Assembly: GCF_011008905.1 (NCBI RefSeq)
Contig: NZ_JAAIVI010000020.1
Coordinates: 1-64,000 of the forward strand
Length of the DNA stretch: 64,000 nt
DNA from: Wenzhouxiangella sp. XN201
Lineage (GTDB): Bacteria; Pseudomonadota; Gammaproteobacteria; Xanthomonadales; Wenzhouxiangellaceae
Direction: 5' to 3'
Below are positions 41,103 through 52,750 of the stretch, piece after piece; position 1 is the first letter of the stretch; every line of letters begins with the position of its first letter. The position numbers and the translations under genes are program-made. The notes below the pieces were generated by a model. That model saw only the letters and a program-made list of their open reading frames with translations, ran no database searches and was not told where the DNA came from.

Positions 41103-42932
41103 CTAAATCTGATACGCATACGCCAGCGTTACCGTCAGCACAACCCACAACAGCAACATCAGCGGCAGCCCCACACGCACGAAGTCGTTGAACTTGTAGC
41201 CGCCGGCATTCATCACCAGCAGGTTGGTCTGGTAGGCCATGGGCGTGGCAAAGCTCAGGTTGGAGCCGAACAGCACGGCCAGCACGAAGGGTTCGGCCGG
41301 CAGCATCAATTGCTGAGCCAGGCTGATGGCAATCGGCGTGCCGATCACCGCGGCGGCATTGTTCGAGACCACGTTGGTCAATGCCGCCATGGCCAGCATC
41401 AGCAGACCGAGGATGGCCCAGGATGGAATGCCGAAGCTGGCCACCAGGAAGGCCTGCGCCAGCCAGTCGGCACCGCCGGTGCGCATCAAGGCCGCCCCCA
41501 GGGCGAGCGAGGCAACGATGATCATCACGACCTGGATGGACAGGGCCTGCATCGCCTCCTTCCAATTGAGGCAGCGCGTCAGGATCATTGCCAGCACGCC
41601 GGCGACGGCGCTGATGGCGATCGGCAGAATACTGAAAGCGGCGATCAGGACGACCAGCACCATGATGCCCAGTGCGACGGGCGCCTTGGAGGTCTTGGGC
41701 AGGTTGACCGAACCGTCGAGCACCAGCAGGTCGCCGCCGTCCTTGAGCTGGCCCAGACGGGGGCCGGACGACTGCACCAGCAGCACGTCGCCGGAGCGCA
41801 GCACGGTGTTGTCCAGGCCAGTGCTGCGGGTCTGGTCCTCACGGTTGAAGCGGTGCAGGGCCAGCAGTCGAAGCCCGTAGCGCGACAGCAGCCGGGCCTC
41901 GCTGATGCGTGAGCCGAGCAGCCGTGACTGGGGCGTGACTGCAACTTCCGCAATCTTCTGGTCGCCCGGGCCGAGGGGGTGGGCATCGTCGACCTCGACA
42001 TCGCCGGAGAACAGGCGGCCGCCGAGCAGGTGGGCGAACTCGCGCAGGTTGTCCTGCGTGTCGGTGGTTGTAATGCGGTCGCCGGCCTTGAGCACCACAT
42101 CCGGCAGGGGCGTGACGAATACGCCCGGACCACGCTGAATTTTTTCGACCTTGAGATTGCCGTTGCAGCGTTCGATCGCTTCGGCCAGCGTCATGCCCAC
42201 TACGCCGCTGGACTTGCCCAGGCGGATCTGCGCGGTGTAGAGGCGTTTGACGCTGGATTGCATGGGCACCTGCCGGATCGGAATCAGGCGCGGTGCCACC
42301 AGCCACAGATAGAGCGTGGCCACGGCGCCGGCGATGGCGGCCGGCACGAGGAAGTCGAACATGCGAAACGGGGCCACGCCCATGTCGGCGGCCACCGTGA
42401 CCACCAGCAGGTTGGTCGAGGTGCCGATGGTCGTCGCCATGCCGCCAACGATGCTGATCAGGCCCACCGGCAGGAGCATGCTCGAAGGCGAGTGACCGGT
42501 ACGCAACGCCACGCCAATGAGAATCGGCAGCAGCATGACCACGATCGGGGTGTTATTGATGAAGGCGCTCAGCACCGCGCAGACCAGCAGGGTGGCCAGC
42601 ATGGACAGGGCCGGGGCCTTGCGCCAGGAAATGGACAGCATGCGGCCCACGGGTTCGAGCGCACCGGATCGGATCAGCCCGTGGCCGAGGATCATCAGCG
42701 AACACACGGCAATCAGGGCCTGGTGGCCGAATCCGGCATAGAAGTCGGTCGGGCTCAGTTCCCGCCCGTCCGGACCGACGTAGGGAAAGACCTGGAAGGC
42801 CACGGTCAGGATCGCCAGCACGACCAGTGAACTGGTCTCCAGCGGAATCCGGTCGCGCGAAAACAGCACCAGTGCCAGAAACACCAGTAGCAGCACGCCC
42901 AGGGCATGGTAATTCGGCAGGGCCAGAGTCAT
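41103..42932 (-). CDS. SLC13/DASS-type transporter with two TrkA-C domains
   Basis: 609 residues. Membrane segments 1-5 (FINNTPIVVMLLPILIG; GGMATTIGTSTNLLVV) are followed by two cytosolic TrkA-C/RCK-C domains (about 205-375; AEAIERCNGNLKVEKIQRG and EARLLSRYGLRLLALHRFN) and a second membrane half (LTNVVSNNAAAVIGTPIAI; VLFGSNLSFATPMAYQTNLL). The paired SNT/NTP-type motifs are the sodium and anion sites of the DASS family. Members with TrkA-C domains transport sulfate or other anions. Substrate here is not fixed; nearby genes give no hint. Confidence 0.9.
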   Translation of the reverse strand: MTLALPNYHALGVLLLVFLALVLFSRDRIPLETSSLVVLAILTVAFQVFPYVGPDGRELSPTDFYAGFGHQALIAVCSLMILGHGLIRSGALEPVGRMLSISWRKAPALSMLATLLVCAVLSAFINNTPIVVMLLPILIGVALRTGHSPSSMLLPVGLISIVGGMATTIGTSTNLLVVTVAADMGVAPFRMFDFLVPAAIAGAVATLYLWLVAPRLIPIRQVPMQSSVKRLYTAQIRLGKSSGVVGMTLAEAIERCNGNLKVEKIQRGPGVFVTPLPDVVLKAGDRITTTDTQDNLREFAHLLGGRLFSGDVEVDDAHPLGPGDQKIAEVAVTPQSRLLGSRISEARLLSRYGLRLLALHRFNREDQTRSTGLDNTVLRSGDVLLVQSSGPRLGQLKDGGDLLVLDGSVNLPKTSKAPVALGIMVLVVLIAAFSILPIAISAVAGVLAMILTRCLNWKEAMQALSIQVVMIIVASLALGAALMRTGGADWLAQAFLVASFGIPSWAILGLLMLAMAALTNVVSNNAAAVIGTPIAISLAQQLMLPAEPFVLAVLFGSNLSFATPMAYQTNLLVMNAGGYKFNDFVRVGLPLMLLLWVVLTVTLAYAYQI

Positions 42933-42969
42933 AGGTCGCCGATTTTACGCGGAAATGCGCCCTGGCACC

Positions 42970-45024
42970 TCAAGCCGGAGGCGAAGCCAATTCGGCTTCC
43001 AGTGCCACCAGATCGTGAATGGGTGCCAGGCACTCGCGCCCACGGCAGATAATGGCAGTCGGCCGGGTTGCCGCCTGCAGGGGCGCCAGTAGATCCGGCA
43101 GTTCTTCGACGGGCGATGCCTCGGGAATGCGAAACACGTTCAGTTCGGGCCGGTTCAGCAGGCGGGCGTGCCAGCCGCCGACCGGGTCTTCCGGCCCGGC
43201 CAGCAGGACCTGCGGCACCGGAACTTCCAGTTGCCGCCAGGCACGAACCAGGGTGGCGTGGGCGCTGGCCGAGCGGCGGATTTCGCCCCCGGCGGCGCTC
43301 ACGGCATTGAAAGCGGCATCGAGCAGCTTGGCGTCCCCGGTCAGGTGTCCCAGGGCGATGAGTCCCAGCGCCGCGTGGCCGGCACCGCCCGGCGTGGCAT
43401 CGTCGGCATGCGCCAGCGGGCGGGTGAGCAGCGGTTCGTGCTCGCTCGGGGTGAGATACAGGCCGCCGCCGACCGGGTCGGCGAACTGTTCGACGATCCG
43501 CCGCCCGACGCGGCGGGCCAGGTTGAACCAGCGCGGTTCAAAGCGCCACTGCAGCAGTTGCAGGCAGGCTGACAGTACCGCGGCATGATCGTCGAGCAGA
43601 GCGTTGGCAGTGCTCCGGCCCTCGCGCCAGACCGCGCGCGGCGGATCCTGCCCGAACAGGCGCACGGCCAGGGCATCCAGGGTCTCGCCGGCGCGTTCGA
43701 GCCAGTCCTCGCGCTCCAGTAACCGTCCCGCGCGGGCCAGGTTCTCGGCCAGCATTCCGTTCCAGGCGCCGAGCAGTTTGTCGTCGCGGCCCGGTGCGGA
43801 TCGTTGCCGGCGCTCGTCCAGCAGCTTTTGCCGGGCCGATTCCAGCAGTCGGTCGACCTGATCGGCCGGGCGCTCTGGCCGGACCAGTTCTCCCATCGAG
43901 CGCGCCACTACCAGGTGCCAGTGGCGGCGCTCGAAATTGGGCGGGCCATCGAGCCCGAAGCGCTCGGCGAACAGCTCGCGCTCGTCCGGCGCCAGGACCG
44001 CCTCGACCTGCCTGCGCTGCCAGACGTAATAAGCGCCTTCGCCGTCTTCATTGTCGGCGTCGAGACTGGCGGCGAAGCCGCCGCCGTCGAGTGTCATTTC
44101 GGCATCAAGCCAGTCGACCAGGCGCTCGCAGACGATTCGGAAATCGCTGCGGTCCCAGCGCTCGGCCGCCCGCGCATACAGCCCGAGCAGCAGGGCGTTG
44201 TCGGAGAGCATCTTCTCGAAGTGGGGGACTTCCCAGGCGGCATCGACGCAGTAGCGGAAGAAACCTCCGGCCAGGTGGTCGTGCAGGCCATGGCGGGCCA
44301 TGACCGTGAGCGAATCGCCCACCATCTGGCCCGCCTGCTCGTCGTCTTCGGCGTCCATCAGGGCAGCCAGCAGAGGCGCCTGGGGAAACTTCGGGCCGCT
44401 GCCAAAGCCGCCGTTGTCCGCGTCGAAGCGGGCGGCTGCCTCGGCCGTCAGTGCCTCGGTTGCCGCCTCGAAGGAGCCGGGTCCATCACTCCCCTGGGGT
44501 GACGAGATGGCCTGCAGGGCTTCCTGTACCTGCAAGTGCTGGGCACGCAGTTCTTCGCGACGCGTGGTCCAGACCTGGTGAATGCGCTCGAGCAGGTCGC
44601 CGAATGCAATCATGCCGTGACGCGGCTCGGGTGGAAAATAGGTACCGGCAAAGAACGGCGCCTGACTGGCCGGGTCGAGAAAGACGGTCAGCGGCCAGCC
44701 GCCGCCGCGCCCGGTCAGGAGTTGGTGGGCGAGCTGGTAGATGCGATCCAGGTCCGGGCGCTCCTCGCGATCAACCTTGATATTGACGAAGTACGCGTTC
44801 ATGCGCTCGGCGATCGCATCGTTCTCGAAGCTTTCGTGCGCCATCACGTGACACCAGTGGCAGGCGCTGTAGCCGATCGACAGCAGAATCGGACGATCCA
44901 GCGTGCGCGCCATCGCCAGGGCCTCGCGATCCCACGGCTGCCAGGCCACCGGATTGTCCGCGTGCTGGAGCAGATAGGGGCTGAGGGCGTCGCCCAGGCG
45001 GTTTTCGGTCGGGGTGTCGGTCAT
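42970..45024 (-). CDS. DUF255/YyaL thioredoxin-domain protein
   Basis: 684 residues. The N-terminal thioredoxin-like domain ([39 protein letters not shown]) has CHWC at the active-site position, typical of the YyaL/spermatogenesis-associated 20 family. The rest is an (alpha/alpha)6-barrel like glycoside-processing or epimerase enzymes ([35 protein letters not shown]). Biochemical role is unknown across the family. The start at 45024 ([11 protein letters not shown]) is by family fit; there is no clear ribosome-binding site. Confidence 0.9.
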   Translation of the reverse strand: MTDTPTENRLGDALSPYLLQHADNPVAWQPWDREALAMARTLDRPILLSIGYSACHWCHVMAHESFENDAIAERMNAYFVNIKVDREERPDLDRIYQLAHQLLTGRGGGWPLTVFLDPASQAPFFAGTYFPPEPRHGMIAFGDLLERIHQVWTTRREELRAQHLQVQEALQAISSPQGSDGPGSFEAATEALTAEAAARFDADNGGFGSGPKFPQAPLLAALMDAEDDEQAGQMVGDSLTVMARHGLHDHLAGGFFRYCVDAAWEVPHFEKMLSDNALLLGLYARAAERWDRSDFRIVCERLVDWLDAEMTLDGGGFAASLDADNEDGEGAYYVWQRRQVEAVLAPDERELFAERFGLDGPPNFERRHWHLVVARSMGELVRPERPADQVDRLLESARQKLLDERRQRSAPGRDDKLLGAWNGMLAENLARAGRLLEREDWLERAGETLDALAVRLFGQDPPRAVWREGRSTANALLDDHAAVLSACLQLLQWRFEPRWFNLARRVGRRIVEQFADPVGGGLYLTPSEHEPLLTRPLAHADDATPGGAGHAALGLIALGHLTGDAKLLDAAFNAVSAAGGEIRRSASAHATLVRAWRQLEVPVPQVLLAGPEDPVGGWHARLLNRPELNVFRIPEASPVEELPDLLAPLQAATRPTAIICRGRECLAPIHDLVALEAELASPPA

Positions 45025-45128
45025 GGCTTCATGGTAAGGGATGGGAACGAGGGTCAAGTGTGAAGTGTTCAGCGTGCAGTGTGAAGACGCGGACGCCCGG
45101 CGGGGTTGATCTGCGATAATCGGTGACC

Positions 45129-45983
45129 ATGAACCAGTCGGATTTCTACTTTCACCGCATCGATCCGGTGGCGATCGATATCGGCGGCTTCGCCATTTAC
45201 TGGTACAGCGTCATGTACCTGGTGGCCTTTGGCGCCTTCTGGTTGCTGGGCCGAATTCGCGCCCAGCGCGAGGATACTCCGCTCGAGCCGCCCCAGGTTG
45301 GCGACTTGCTGTTCTGGGGCGTGATCGGGGTGATCGTCGGGGGGCGGCTCGGGTACGTCCTGTTCTACGGCTTCGATCAGCTGATGGGCGATCCGCTGTT
45401 CCTGTTCCGGATCCGCGACGGCGGCATGAGCTTCCATGGCGGTCTGATCGGTGTGTTGGTCGCCCTCTGGGCATACGGCCGTCATCTCGGCTGCGGTTTT
45501 CTCAGGCTGTGCGATTTTGGCGCGCCGCTGGTGCCGTTGGGCCTGGCAGCCGGTCGGGTGGGCAATTTCATCGGCGGTGAGCTGTGGGGCCGCAAGACCG
45601 ATGTGCCGTGGGCGATGATCTTTCCTGATTCCATCCCGGGCGGTGAGCGCACATCCGAGGCGCTTTACCAGCAGTATCTGACGGGTGCGCTGGACGAATT
45701 CGCGCGGCATCCCTCGCAGTTCTACCAGGCCGCACTCGAAGGCCTGGCCCTGTTTATCGTGCTGTGGCTGTATTCGGCCCGGCCGCGTCCGACCGGTGCG
45801 GTGGGCGGGGCCTTCCTGGTCGGTTATGGCCTGTTTCGTTTCATCGCCGAGTTTTTCCGCGAGCCCGACGCGCATCTCGGTTTCGTGGCGCTCGACTGGA
45901 TGACCATGGGACAGATTCTCTCGCTGCCGATGTTCATCATCGGTATCGTCCTCATGACCTGGGCCTACCGGAGCCGGACATGA
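45129..45983 (+). CDS. lgt: Prolipoprotein diacylglyceryl transferase
   Basis: 284 residues with seven membrane segments. Signature [17 protein letters not shown] holds the catalytic His, and [20 protein letters not shown] holds the conserved Arg, Asn and Glu. It adds diacylglyceryl from phosphatidylglycerol to the lipobox Cys of prolipoproteins, which in this window includes the lipase-like and DUF1329 lipoproteins. ATG 45129 is chosen over a GTG six bases earlier. Its stop overlaps the thyA ATG (ATGA), a common lgt-thyA arrangement in proteobacteria. Confidence 0.96.
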   Translation: MNQSDFYFHRIDPVAIDIGGFAIYWYSVMYLVAFGAFWLLGRIRAQREDTPLEPPQVGDLLFWGVIGVIVGGRLGYVLFYGFDQLMGDPLFLFRIRDGGMSFHGGLIGVLVALWAYGRHLGCGFLRLCDFGAPLVPLGLAAGRVGNFIGGELWGRKTDVPWAMIFPDSIPGGERTSEALYQQYLTGALDEFARHPSQFYQAALEGLALFIVLWLYSARPRPTGAVGGAFLVGYGLFRFIAEFFREPDAHLGFVALDWMTMGQILSLPMFIIGIVLMTWAYRSRT

Positions 45984-46813
45984 AGAATTATCTCGATTTT
46001 CTGCGCCACGTTCGCGAAAACGGCACCCGCAAGGATGATCGCACCGGCACCGGCACACTCAGCGTGTTCGGCCACCAGCTTCGATTCGATCTGTCCGAAT
46101 CCTTTCCATTGGTGACCACCAAGAAGCTGCACCTGAAGTCGATCATCCACGAACTGCTGTGGTTTTTGCGCGGCGATACCAACATCGGCTACCTCAATGA
46201 GCACGGCGTGAGCATCTGGAACGAGTGGGCCGACGAGCGGGGCAGCCTCGGCCCCGTCTACGGCGTTCAGTGGCGCGCCTGGCCGACGCCGGACGGTCGC
46301 CAGATAGACCAGCTGACTGAGGTCATCGATCAGATCCGGCGCCGCCCGGATTCGCGCCGGCATGTCGTGTCGGCCTGGAATCCGGTCGACCTGCCCGACG
46401 AGTCGATGTCGCCACAGGACAATGCTCGCGCCGGCCGCATGGCGCTGGCGCCGTGCCACTGCCTGTTCCAGTTTTACGTTGCCGACGGCCGACTCAGTTG
46501 CCAGCTCTACCAGCGCTCGGCCGACTGCTTTCTGGGGGTGCCCTTCAACATCGCCAGTTACGCCCTGTTGACGCTGATGGTCGCCCAGGTGACCGACCTG
46601 CAGCCGGGCGAGTTCATCCACACTTTCGGCGATGCGCACATCTATCTCAATCATCTCGAGCAGGTCGACGAGCAACTCTCGCGCAAGCCGCTGGAGCCGC
46701 CACAAATGCAACTCAACCCGGCCCGCCGCAGCCTCGAAGACTTCGGCTATGAAGATTTCGAGCTCAGGGGTTATCGGTCGCACCCGGGTATCCGGGCGCC
46801 GATCGCGGTTTGA
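45980..46813 (+). CDS. thyA: Thymidylate synthase
   Basis: 277 residues (E. coli 264). Features: [19 protein letters not shown], the phosphate-binding Arg pair ([12 protein letters not shown]), active-site Cys in [31 protein letters not shown] and [20 protein letters not shown]. It methylates dUMP to dTMP with methylene-tetrahydrofolate, making dihydrofolate that the next gene (folA) reduces. The start overlaps the lgt stop. A small insertion (around [20 protein letters not shown]) is normal for the family. Confidence 0.97.
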   Translation: MKNYLDFLRHVRENGTRKDDRTGTGTLSVFGHQLRFDLSESFPLVTTKKLHLKSIIHELLWFLRGDTNIGYLNEHGVSIWNEWADERGSLGPVYGVQWRAWPTPDGRQIDQLTEVIDQIRRRPDSRRHVVSAWNPVDLPDESMSPQDNARAGRMALAPCHCLFQFYVADGRLSCQLYQRSADCFLGVPFNIASYALLTLMVAQVTDLQPGEFIHTFGDAHIYLNHLEQVDEQLSRKPLEPPQMQLNPARRSLEDFGYEDFELRGYRSHPGIRAPIAV

Positions 46814-46867
46814 TTGGCGCGCGCCGCTTGAGATGAGACTCAAGAGCAGCCATCGGAAGGGCTCGAG

Positions 46868-47356
46868 ATGACCCGGGTCGTGCTTGTGGCCGCGATGGCG
46901 CGCAATCGTGTCATCGGTCATGAAGGCGGCATGCCCTGGCATCTGCCGGCCGACCTTAAGCACTTCAAGGCGCTGACGCTGGGTCACCCGGTGATCATGG
47001 GCCGGCGAACCTTCGAGTCGATCGGCAGGCCATTGCCGGAGCGCAGCAACATCGTCATCAGCCGCGGTCATCCGGATTTGCCTGAAGGCGTGGCATTGGC
47101 GGGCAGTTTCGAGGAGGCGCTGCAACAGGTCGCGAGCGAGACCGCCATGGTCATCGGCGGCGGCGAGATTTACCAGCAGGCGCTGCCGCATGCTGATTGC
47201 CTCGAGTTGACCTTGATTGATGCGGTCATCAGCGGTGATACGCGTTTCCCCGAGTGGCGCTCGGCCGAATGGCGACTGACCGCCATGACGTCGCGTCCGC
47301 CCGACGAACGCAATACCCACGGCCTGGTGTTCTGCAGTTTCGAGCGACGGAACTGA
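46868..47356 (+). CDS. folA: Dihydrofolate reductase
   Basis: 162 residues, normal length. VAAMARNRVIGHEGGMPWHL, DLKHFKALTLGHPVIMGRRT, ESIGRPLPERSNIVISR and VIGGGEIYQQALPHADCLEL are classic. The catalytic acidic residue is in PADLKHF (Asp). It recycles the dihydrofolate made by ThyA just upstream; the 54-bp gap suggests one transcript. Confidence 0.97.
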   Translation: MTRVVLVAAMARNRVIGHEGGMPWHLPADLKHFKALTLGHPVIMGRRTFESIGRPLPERSNIVISRGHPDLPEGVALAGSFEEALQQVASETAMVIGGGEIYQQALPHADCLELTLIDAVISGDTRFPEWRSAEWRLTAMTSRPPDERNTHGLVFCSFERRN

Positions 47357-47414
47357 GCCACGCCCGCACAGTCTGGCGTGCGAAAATGTACGCGGAGGAT
47401 GTGAATCCCGCGCC

Positions 47415-48338
47415 ATGAACACGAAGCCTGCTTCCACAGACAATGACAACAACCACTGGCCGGCCAAGCGGCGGGTTACCGTGGTCGGTGCGTTGTGGAA
47501 TTTGCTGCTGTCCGTGGGCAAGATTGCTGCGGGAATCGTCGGCCAGTCGCAGGCCCTGGTCGTCGACGGCGTGCATTCTTTCTCGGACCTGATCAGCGAT
47601 GCCGTGGTGCTGATCGCCGCGCGCTGGAGTTCGATCGACCCCGACCATAATCATCCTTACGGTCACGGCCGCATAGAGACACTGGCCACGGCTGTGGTCG
47701 GCCTGTTGCTGGTGGGGGTGGCGCTGGCCTTCGTCTGGGACGCGATCACGCGCCTGCTCAACCCCGAACGGCTGCTGCGGCCGGGCTGGCTGGCGCTCGC
47801 AGCGGCAGTGGCCTCGGTGGTCATCAAGGAAGGGTTGTACCACTACACCCGCGCGGTCGCGCTCAGGACCAATTCCAGACTGATTGCTGCCAACGCCTGG
47901 CACCATCGTTCAGATGCGTTCTCATCGCTGGTCGTGATCGTCGGCATTGTCGGCGTGATCTCGGGCCTGGCCTGGTTCGACGCTCTGGCCGCCATCGTGG
48001 TTGCCGGAATGGTCGGCTGGATGGGTGGCCAGTTCGTGCTGCAGGCGATGGCCGAACTGGTCGATACCGGAGTGCCGGTGCGCGAACAGAAGGAACTCGG
48101 CGGCATCATCCAGTCGGTCGACGGTGTCCGCAGCTACCGCAACCTGCGCACCCGCCGCATGGCCGGCCGCATCGTCATGGACGTGTGCGTGCTGCTCGAT
48201 CCGCAGATACCGCTGGCCGAAGCCGACCGTGTTGCTGCCAGCGTACGCCGTCGCTTGCTCGACGAATCCACCGAGGTGACCGACGTGGTCGTCAGTATTG
48301 CCCCGCACTGTGACTCGGGTACGAGCGCTCGGTCATGA
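47415..48338 (+). CDS. Cation diffusion facilitator (FieF/MMT1-type)
   Basis: 307 residues, six membrane segments and a C-terminal cytosolic ferredoxin-like domain. Metal-site motifs are DGVHSFSDLISD in TM2 and HHRSDAFSSLV in TM5, with DPDHNHPYGHGRIETLA in the TM2-3 loop. The family exports Zn, Fe or Mn from the cytoplasm using the proton gradient. The replacement of one Asp by His/Ser-containing context leaves the ion choice open. Its stop overlaps the apaH ATG. Confidence 0.92.
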   Translation: MNTKPASTDNDNNHWPAKRRVTVVGALWNLLLSVGKIAAGIVGQSQALVVDGVHSFSDLISDAVVLIAARWSSIDPDHNHPYGHGRIETLATAVVGLLLVGVALAFVWDAITRLLNPERLLRPGWLALAAAVASVVIKEGLYHYTRAVALRTNSRLIAANAWHHRSDAFSSLVVIVGIVGVISGLAWFDALAAIVVAGMVGWMGGQFVLQAMAELVDTGVPVREQKELGGIIQSVDGVRSYRNLRTRRMAGRIVMDVCVLLDPQIPLAEADRVAASVRRRLLDESTEVTDVVVSIAPHCDSGTSARS

Positions 48339-49153
48339 GTCGCGATATCTTTATCGGCGATCTGCAGGGTTGCTGCGAGCCACTCGCGCGGCTGCTGGAG
48401 AACCTGAATTTCGATTCCAGCCGCGATCGCCTGCGCCTGGCCGGCGACCTGGTCAATCGTGGCGGTCAGTCCCTGGCCGCGCTCCGCCTGGTGTATTCCC
48501 TGCGCGAAGCGGTGACCTGCGTACTCGGCAACCACGATCTTCACCTGCTGGCCTACGCTTTCGGGAATCGACGCAAGGCCAACGCCGAGTTCGAAGCCAT
48601 TCTGGCGGCCGAAGACGCCCAGGTGATGCTTGACTGGCTGCGCGCCTGCCCGCTGCTGTGGCTTGATGAATCGCGCCGACTCGGGCTGGTACATGCCGGG
48701 GTTGATCCGCGCTGGGCCCCCGACCGTGCGCGCGCCGTGGCCGGGGAAATCGAGCAGGCTCTGCAGCGCGAACCGCACGAGTTCTTCGAGCACATGTACG
48801 GCGATGAGCCCGATCGCTGGCAACCCGACCTGCCGCGTCGGGAGCGTTTACGCACAATTACCAACGTGTTCACCCGGATGCGTTTTTGCCGGGCCGACGG
48901 CGCACTGGACCTGGCCACCAAGGGAGGACCTGACAATGCGCCGTTTGGCTTTGCACCCTGGTACGATCATTTGCATCCCGACTGGAAAGGCTGGCACTTG
49001 GTGTTCGGTCACTGGTCGCAATTGGGCCTGTTCGACAACGAGCGGGTGACCTGTCTGGACAGCGGCTGCGTGTGGGGCGGGAAGCTGACGGCACTGGTGT
49101 TCGAAAATGGCGAGCGACGATTCGAAGTCGTCGACTGTTCAGAGCTTCCTTAG
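48335..49153 (+). CDS. apaH: Symmetrical bis(5'-nucleosyl)-tetraphosphatase
   Basis: 272 residues of the calcineurin-like phosphoesterase fold: FIGDLQGCCEPLARLL, LAGDLVNRGGQSLAALRLV, CVLGNHDLHLLAYAFG, RLGLVHAGVDPRW and LVFGHWSQLGLF provide the metal-binding GDxxG, GDxxNRG, GNHD and GH sites. It cleaves Ap4A to two ADP, in stress response and RNA de-capping. It converges with aroE, overlapping its 3' end by 4 bp. Confidence 0.95.
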   Translation: MSRDIFIGDLQGCCEPLARLLENLNFDSSRDRLRLAGDLVNRGGQSLAALRLVYSLREAVTCVLGNHDLHLLAYAFGNRRKANAEFEAILAAEDAQVMLDWLRACPLLWLDESRRLGLVHAGVDPRWAPDRARAVAGEIEQALQREPHEFFEHMYGDEPDRWQPDLPRRERLRTITNVFTRMRFCRADGALDLATKGGPDNAPFGFAPWYDHLHPDWKGWHLVFGHWSQLGLFDNERVTCLDSGCVWGGKLTALVFENGERRFEVVDCSELP

Positions 49154-49968
49154 CCTGATCGAAGCTGTTCGACCACTGCATCGGTCGCGGGTGTCTGCCC
49201 GGTCCAGATCTCGAAGGCCAGGGCCGCCTGGCCGACCAGCATGCCCAGGCCGTCGTGACAGGTCAGTCGGTGTTCGCGGCACCAGCGGGCGAAGTCCTGG
49301 TGGGCGGCGCCATAGTTGAGGTCGTAGGCGTCAACGTCATTGTCGAGCCAGTCGCGCCGGATGGCCGGCAACATGCCGGCATGGCCGGCGCTGGTGGACT
49401 GGATCAGGAGATCAAATTGGCTCCCCGGGTCGGATTCGAACCCGTCGCCGTGAATACAGCCGAGATGCGCGAACTTGTCGGCCAGGCGATGGGCCCGTTC
49501 GGCCGTACGGTTGATCAGGTGAACCCGTTCGGGCCGGCGTTCCAGCAGTGGCCCGAGTATGCCGGCGACCGCGCCGCCAGCGCCGACGATCAGCACCCGA
49601 CGGCCGGCCGGGTCGATGCCGAGGCGGTCGAAGTCGCGTATCAGCCCTGCGCCGTCGGTATTGAAGCCGTGCCAGCCGTCGGTCTCGCGCTTGAGCGTGT
49701 TGACAGCGTGCGCCCGTCGGGCGGCGCGATCGACGCGCGTGCAGAGCTTGAGCCCGGCCGACTTCAGGGGCACGGTCAGATTGGCGCCGGTGCCGCCGCC
49801 GGTGCGAAACGCCTCGAGCCGATCGGGCAGTTCGTCGACGCCGGCCTCGATCGCGCTGAAGTCGACGTCGATACCAAGCTGCTCGCCAAAGAGCCGATGA
49901 ATCCGCGGCGACAGACTGTGTGCCACCGGCTGTCCGAATACCGCCAGCTTGAATCTTGGAGTGCTCAT
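49150..49968 (-). CDS. aroE: Shikimate dehydrogenase
   Basis: 272 residues. AVFGQPVAHSLSPRIHRLF (shikimate-binding Ser pair), GANLTVPLKSAG with catalytic Lys, GFNTDGAGLIRDF, GAGGAVAGILGPLLE (NADP motif) and INRTAERAHRLA. It reduces 3-dehydroshikimate to shikimate in aromatic amino-acid synthesis. ATG 49968 is preferred; an in-frame start at 50013 would add residues encoded by the A-rich edge of a repeat element. Confidence 0.95.
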   Translation of the reverse strand: MSTPRFKLAVFGQPVAHSLSPRIHRLFGEQLGIDVDFSAIEAGVDELPDRLEAFRTGGGTGANLTVPLKSAGLKLCTRVDRAARRAHAVNTLKRETDGWHGFNTDGAGLIRDFDRLGIDPAGRRVLIVGAGGAVAGILGPLLERRPERVHLINRTAERAHRLADKFAHLGCIHGDGFESDPGSQFDLLIQSTSAGHAGMLPAIRRDWLDNDVDAYDLNYGAAHQDFARWCREHRLTCHDGLGMLVGQAALAFEIWTGQTPATDAVVEQLRSG

Positions 49969-49998
49969 CGAGCTTTGTGAAAAGAAAAGAAAAAATTG

Positions 49999-50139
49999 TC
50001 CACAGATGAACACAGATGAACACAGATGAAAGAAGGAAAAGCAAGAAATGACAACTCAATTCTTTGAGTGAGATCCTGCATCTCGATTGCCGGACTTGTT
50101 GTTTTCAAAATCTGTGTTTATCTGTGTTCATCTGTGGAC
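49999..50139. repeat. Inverted array of CACAGATGAA units between aroE and hemB
   Basis: Arms 49999-50027 and 50111-50139 are reverse complements at 28 of 29 positions, spacer 83 nt. Each arm has three CACAGAT units 10 nt apart. Layout, arm length and unit core (C-R-CAGAT) match the aceE-aceF element at 24458-24606. It lies 31 nt upstream of aroE and 21 nt downstream of hemB. Purine-rich tracts (AAAAGAAAAG) flank it. Confidence 0.85.
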
Positions 50140-50160
50140 CGTATTTCTTGTTTTTTGCTT

Positions 50161-51761
<1,601 letters not shown>

Positions 51762-51820
51762 ACCACGGCGACCCGTGGCAACAGCCAATCTAGCGCCTGC
51801 GAAGCAGGCCATCCCCACCA

Positions 51821-51857
51821 CCGATGAAAGCATCATCGGGGAGATGCTAATCTCCCC
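51821..51857 (+). promoter_or_regulatory. Two adjacent hairpins just before the sirtuin start
   Basis: CCGATG-N7-CATCGG (51821-51839) and GGGGAGAT-GCTA-ATCTCCCC (51838-51857) compete for shared bases. The second ends 3 nt before the ATG at 51861 and would hold the leader in a stem, leaving no free ribosome-binding site. Possible translational control, or a start further downstream. Confidence 0.4.
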
Positions 51858-51860
51858 GGC

Positions 51861-52742
51861 ATGGTCACCACCATCCGCATTCCTGAAATGCGCCTCGACG
51901 ATGCCGTCGACGTACCGATCGGGGATGTCGGACGCCTGGTCAAGTTCATTGCCGGGCACGAGCGTCTGCTCGTTCTGACCGGGGCGGGCGTTTCGACGCA
52001 GTCGGGTATTCCGGCTTACCGCGATGGGAGCGGGCGCTGGCTGCAACGGCGTCCCATCCTCTACCAGGATTTTGTCCGCTGCCGGGACACGCGCCGGCGC
52101 TACTGGGCGCGCAGCTATTTTGGCTGGCCGGTCATGGCGCAGGCCTCGGTCAATGCTGCGCACCAGGCGCTGGCCGCCCTCGAGCGGTCGGGCCGGCTTG
52201 CCGGCCTGATCACGCAGAACGTGGACGGCCTTCACCGGCGCGCTGGTCAGCAGCACTTGATCGAGCTGCATGGCCGGCTCGATCGTGTCGGCTGTCTCGA
52301 TTGCGGGACCCGCGGTTGCCGCGCCGAGCTTCAGGACCGCCTCTTGGAATTCAATCGTGGCTGGACGGCCCAGGTGCGCGGCATCAACGCCGACGGCGAT
52401 GCGCGGCTCGATGATCAGCACTGGCCGGGGTTTCGGGTGGCCGACTGCCTGTCCTGCGGCGGTACGCTCAAGCCACAGGTCGTGTTTTTTGGCGAGTCGG
52501 TGCCGGCGGCCACCCGTCAGGCCGTGGCTGAAGCACTCGAGTCAGCCTCCGCCTTGCTGGTGGTGGGGAGCTCGCTGGTGGTGGGATCGGCGTACCGCCT
52601 GGTGCGCGATGCTGCCCGTCGCGGCCTGCCGGTGGCGGCGGTCAACCAGGGGCGTACGCGAGCTGATGCCTTGCTGAGCTTCAAGGTGGATACCGGGTGC
52701 GAGCGCGCGCTGTCCGAAGCGGTTCGGGCCCTGTCAGGCTGA
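51861..52742 (+). CDS. Sir2-family NAD-dependent protein deacylase (class II/SIRT4-like)
   Basis: 293 residues. [20 protein letters not shown] (NAD motif), [15 protein letters not shown], catalytic His in [13 protein letters not shown], zinc Cys pairs in CLDCGTRGC and [21 protein letters not shown] and [17 protein letters not shown]. The extra linker between the Cys pairs ([20 protein letters not shown]) is typical of SIRT4-like/class II bacterial sirtuins. It removes acyl groups from lysine using NAD. It is preceded by repeat DNA and two hairpins and is convergent with dusB. Confidence 0.93.
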   Translation: MVTTIRIPEMRLDDAVDVPIGDVGRLVKFIAGHERLLVLTGAGVSTQSGIPAYRDGSGRWLQRRPILYQDFVRCRDTRRRYWARSYFGWPVMAQASVNAAHQALAALERSGRLAGLITQNVDGLHRRAGQQHLIELHGRLDRVGCLDCGTRGCRAELQDRLLEFNRGWTAQVRGINADGDARLDDQHWPGFRVADCLSCGGTLKPQVVFFGESVPAATRQAVAEALESASALLVVGSSLVVGSAYRLVRDAARRGLPVAAVNQGRTRADALLSFKVDTGCERALSEAVRALSG

Positions 52743-52750
52743 AGGCTTGC

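Noticed and set aside
45054-45096. Possible further short-unit repeat (AGTGTGAAG-like) before lgt
   Set aside because: Units are degenerate and there is no inverted partner; too weak to list as a repeat.
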